A stretch of DNA of 13,420 nucleotides from Phycisphaeraceae bacterium. GTDB lineage: Bacteria > Planctomycetota > Phycisphaerae > Phycisphaerales > UBA1924. Positions 11,964 through 13,420 of this stretch are shown here, piece after piece; the first letter of the stretch is position 1, and each line of letters starts with the position of its first letter. The notes under the pieces were generated by a model. That model made no database searches, was not told the origin of the DNA, and saw nothing but the letters and a program-made list of their open reading frames with translations. The translations under genes and the position numbers were made by a program. Location of the stretch: the NCBI GenBank assembly GCA_009827205.1, contig WUAK01000046.1, forward strand, positions 1-13,420. Direction: 5' to 3'.

Positions 11964-12932
11964 ATGGCCAAGCCCTTGACGATCGCACTCACCGCCGCCG
12001 CACTCGTTCTTTCCGCGGGCGTGCTGCCCAGCGCGATCAGCCCCATGGCCGGAGTCGCCGCGGCCCAGACCGACGAGGGGGACGTCAAGAAGAAGCGAGA
12101 GAACCTGGCACTGATGCTCCGCCCTGTCACCATCAGCTTCAACAACCAACGCCTCGAGGACGTTATGACGTTCCTCAAGGACTTCACCGGCGCGGAAATG
12201 GATATCCACTACATCGATGACCGCAAACCCGATGCGCTCGATCCAGACACGCTCATCACACTCGATGTCAAGGACATGTCCGCGCTGCGTCTGCTCGAAC
12301 GTGTGCTCGAGCAAGCCGCGAAGGACTCCTTCCAGGAGAACACATGGCAGATGACCAGCTGGGGCTCGATCGAGTGCGGACCAAAGAGCCTGCTCAATCG
12401 CCGCCAACGCGTGGTGATCTACGACATATCCGACCTGCTCTTTGAGATCCCAGATTACGGGGATGCGCCGCGCATCGATCTTCAGAATGCTCTGCAGAGT
12501 AACCAGGGCGGTGGTGGCGGCCAGAGCCCCTTCGACGGCGATACAAACGACGACGACGAAGAGCGCGATCTCGAAGCCGCACGCAATGAAGTCGTGGATC
12601 TGATCCAGACGATCGTTGAGCCCGAACAATGGGTCGACAACGGAGGCGACGGCGGCAACGTCAACGTCTTCCAGAACACGCTCGTCATCAGAGCACCCGA
12701 CTACATGCACCGCCAGATCGACGGCTACAACTGGTGGCCCACCCAGTCAACACGCATCGCTGGCGTCGGCGCTCGCCGGTATGTCTCGTTTACGCTCGAT
12801 ACGGGCATCGGGACAGTTGATGGCTTCGCCCAGCAGCCCGTGACTGCTGTCGTCGGCGGGGGCAACGGCGGCAATGGCGGCGGCGGAGGTGGTGGTGGCG
12901 GAAACGGCGGCGGAGGCGGCGGAGGCGGCTGA
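11964..12932 (+). CDS. Exported protein with secretin-N-like repeats and poly-Gly tail
   Basis: The protein is 322 aa. Residues 1-34 are a signal peptide (A-A-A-Q site). Residues about 53-120 resemble an STN/secretin N-terminal module: V-T-I-S-F-N...L-E-D-V-M-T-F-L-K-D-F-T-G, then I-T-L-D-V-K-D-M-S-A-L-R-L-L-E-R-V-L. Residues about 150-260 resemble the module usual in planctomycete secretin-like proteins: V-Y/I-D-I-S-D-L-L, an acidic D/E-rich insert at 190-205, D-L-I-Q-T-I-V-E-P-E-Q-W, then N-T-L-V-I-R-A-P-D-Y-M-H-R-Q-I. The secretin channel domain itself is absent. It ends in a 25-residue Gly/Asn tail (298-322) directly before the stop. ATG 11964 has AGGAG 8 bases upstream; the longer frame reaching back to 11610 is antisense to sixA. 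A role as a periplasmic partner of a secretion system is inference. Confidence 0.75.
   Translation: MAKPLTIALTAAALVLSAGVLPSAISPMAGVAAAQTDEGDVKKKRENLALMLRPVTISFNNQRLEDVMTFLKDFTGAEMDIHYIDDRKPDALDPDTLITLDVKDMSALRLLERVLEQAAKDSFQENTWQMTSWGSIECGPKSLLNRRQRVVIYDISDLLFEIPDYGDAPRIDLQNALQSNQGGGGGQSPFDGDTNDDDEERDLEAARNEVVDLIQTIVEPEQWVDNGGDGGNVNVFQNTLVIRAPDYMHRQIDGYNWWPTQSTRIAGVGARRYVSFTLDTGIGTVDGFAQQPVTAVVGGGNGGNGGGGGGGGGNGGGGGGGG
12855..12929 (+). repeat. Gly/Asn codon tract encoding the C-terminal tail
   Basis: 75 bases encode 25 residues, of which 22 are Gly and 3 are Asn, ending immediately before the TGA. Gly codons are a mixture of GGC, GGT, GGA and GGG, so it is not a pure trinucleotide repeat, but the tract is simple enough to slip. 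The Asn residues come from AAC and AAT interruptions spaced 3 and 10 codons apart. Confidence 0.85.
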
Positions 12933-12956
12933 TCAATCTCTTCGACCATGAACGAG

Positions 12957-12986
12957 AAAGCCGCGTGCCTAGACACGCGGCTTTTT
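12957..12986 (+). terminator. Intrinsic terminator after the secretin-like gene
   Basis: AAAGCCGCGTG (12957-12967) pairs perfectly with CACGCGGCTTT (12974-12984), an 11 bp stem with a 6-base loop CCTAGA and a five-T run (12982-12986). The A-rich left edge means it could also act on the minus strand for the convergent gcvP transcript. Confidence 0.9.
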
Positions 12987-13020
12987 GATATACACACTCT
13001 GCTTGGTCAATCTCGCTCGA

Positions 13021-13420
13021 TCAACCAGCTTCGAAACCAGCGAGTTCTTCAACACTCGGACAGGAGCACATGATGTTCCGGTCGCCGAACGGGTTGTCGA
13101 CACGACCAACCGCAGGCCAGAACTTACGCCCGCGGAGCCAGGGCATGGGCCACGCCGCACGCTCGCGGCTGTAGGGTCTGTCCCACGAGTCTGAAGTCAC
13201 CATCCCAAGAGCATGCGGCGCACCGGTCAGCACGTTGTTCTCACGGTCCGCCTCACCCCGCTCGATCTCAGCGATCTCGGCGCGGATCGCGATCATCGCG
13301 TCGCAGAACCTGTCCAGCTCGGCGAGCGATTCCGACTCGGTGGGCTCGACCATCAGTGTTCCGGCAACCGGCCAGCTCATCGTCGGAGCGTGGAATCCGT
13401 AGTCGATCAACCGCTTGGCG
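13021..13420 (-). CDS. gcvP: Glycine dehydrogenase (decarboxylating), C-terminal fragment
   Basis: The last 132 residues of the P-protein of the glycine cleavage system are present; the rest lies beyond the right edge. The sequence A-K-R-L-I-D-Y-G-F-H-A-P-T-M-S-W-P-V at the edge, followed by G-T-L-M-V-E-P-T-E-S-E-S and E-L-D-R-F-C-D-A-M-I-A-I-R, is characteristic of GcvP C-termini. So are Y-S-R-E-R-A-A-W-P and K-F-W-P-A-V-G-R-V-D-N further on. The enzyme is a PLP-dependent decarboxylase that passes the aminomethyl group of glycine to the lipoyl H-protein. The frame runs straight through the window edge, so the TTG at 13410 is not a start. No other gcv genes are in the window. Confidence 0.96.
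   Translation of the reverse strand, partial: AKRLIDYGFHAPTMSWPVAGTLMVEPTESESLAELDRFCDAMIAIRAEIAEIERGEADRENNVLTGAPHALGMVTSDSWDRPYSRERAAWPMPWLRGRKFWPAVGRVDNPFGDRNIMCSCPSVEELAGFEAG

Overview
The window looks like chromosomal DNA of a planctomycete, most likely from the class Phycisphaerae. The evidence is a moderately GC-rich genome with mixed gene orientation, an S8 protease ending in a paired EF-hand 'GC-type' dockerin tail, two secreted proteins ending in a PEP-CTERM-like signal (PAPAS or PSPAS, a hydrophobic stretch, then four Arg), and outer-membrane beta-barrel genes that imply a diderm envelope. No phage, transposon, CRISPR, rRNA or tRNA was recognised. This taxonomic call is inference from protein style; no 16S or marker search was possible.

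Layout. 1-1293 (minus): two adjacent DUF481-type outer-membrane barrel genes, the second cut by the left edge. 1452-2195 (plus): a PGRP/amidase_2 N-acetylmuramoyl-L-alanine amidase, diverging from the barrel genes over a 158 bp spacer with a perfect 12 bp palindrome. 2214-2981 (minus): a YggS/PLPBP pyridoxal-phosphate homeostasis protein. 3126-3386 (minus): a small Cys/His/Gly-rich lipoprotein with a perfect 14 bp palindrome upstream. 3528-5201 (plus): gpmI of glycolysis. 5207-5437 (minus): a SlyX-like coiled coil. 5483-6109 (plus): a PagL/acyloxyacyl-hydrolase-like barrel. 6121-7485 (minus): a signalling pair, an HPt protein followed by a REC-GGDEF diguanylate cyclase. 7719-9263 (minus): a secreted subtilisin with a dockerin-like tail. 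9608-11305 (plus): two paralogous PEP-CTERM-type secreted proteins, each with its own promoter region and terminator. 11378-11848 (minus): SixA-like phosphohistidine phosphatase. 11964-12932 (plus): a periplasmic protein resembling secretin N-domains, without the channel domain and with a 25-residue Gly/Asn tail. 13021-13420 (minus): the C-terminal end of glycine dehydrogenase gcvP.

How the genes relate. Most of the non-housekeeping content concerns the cell envelope or the cell surface: barrels, peptidoglycan amidase, lipid A deacylase-like protein, lipoprotein, sorted or anchored exoproteins and a secretin-like protein. Mixed in are a phosphorelay/c-di-GMP module and a histidine-phosphate phosphatase about 4 kb apart. 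gpmI, yggS and gcvP are ordinary housekeeping genes. There is no single obvious defence or biosynthetic cluster. The best candidates for something under-described are the tandem PEP-CTERM paralogs with their palindrome-overlapped promoter, the poly-Gly-tailed secretin-N-like protein behind an ECF-type promoter, and the His-tailed small lipoprotein.
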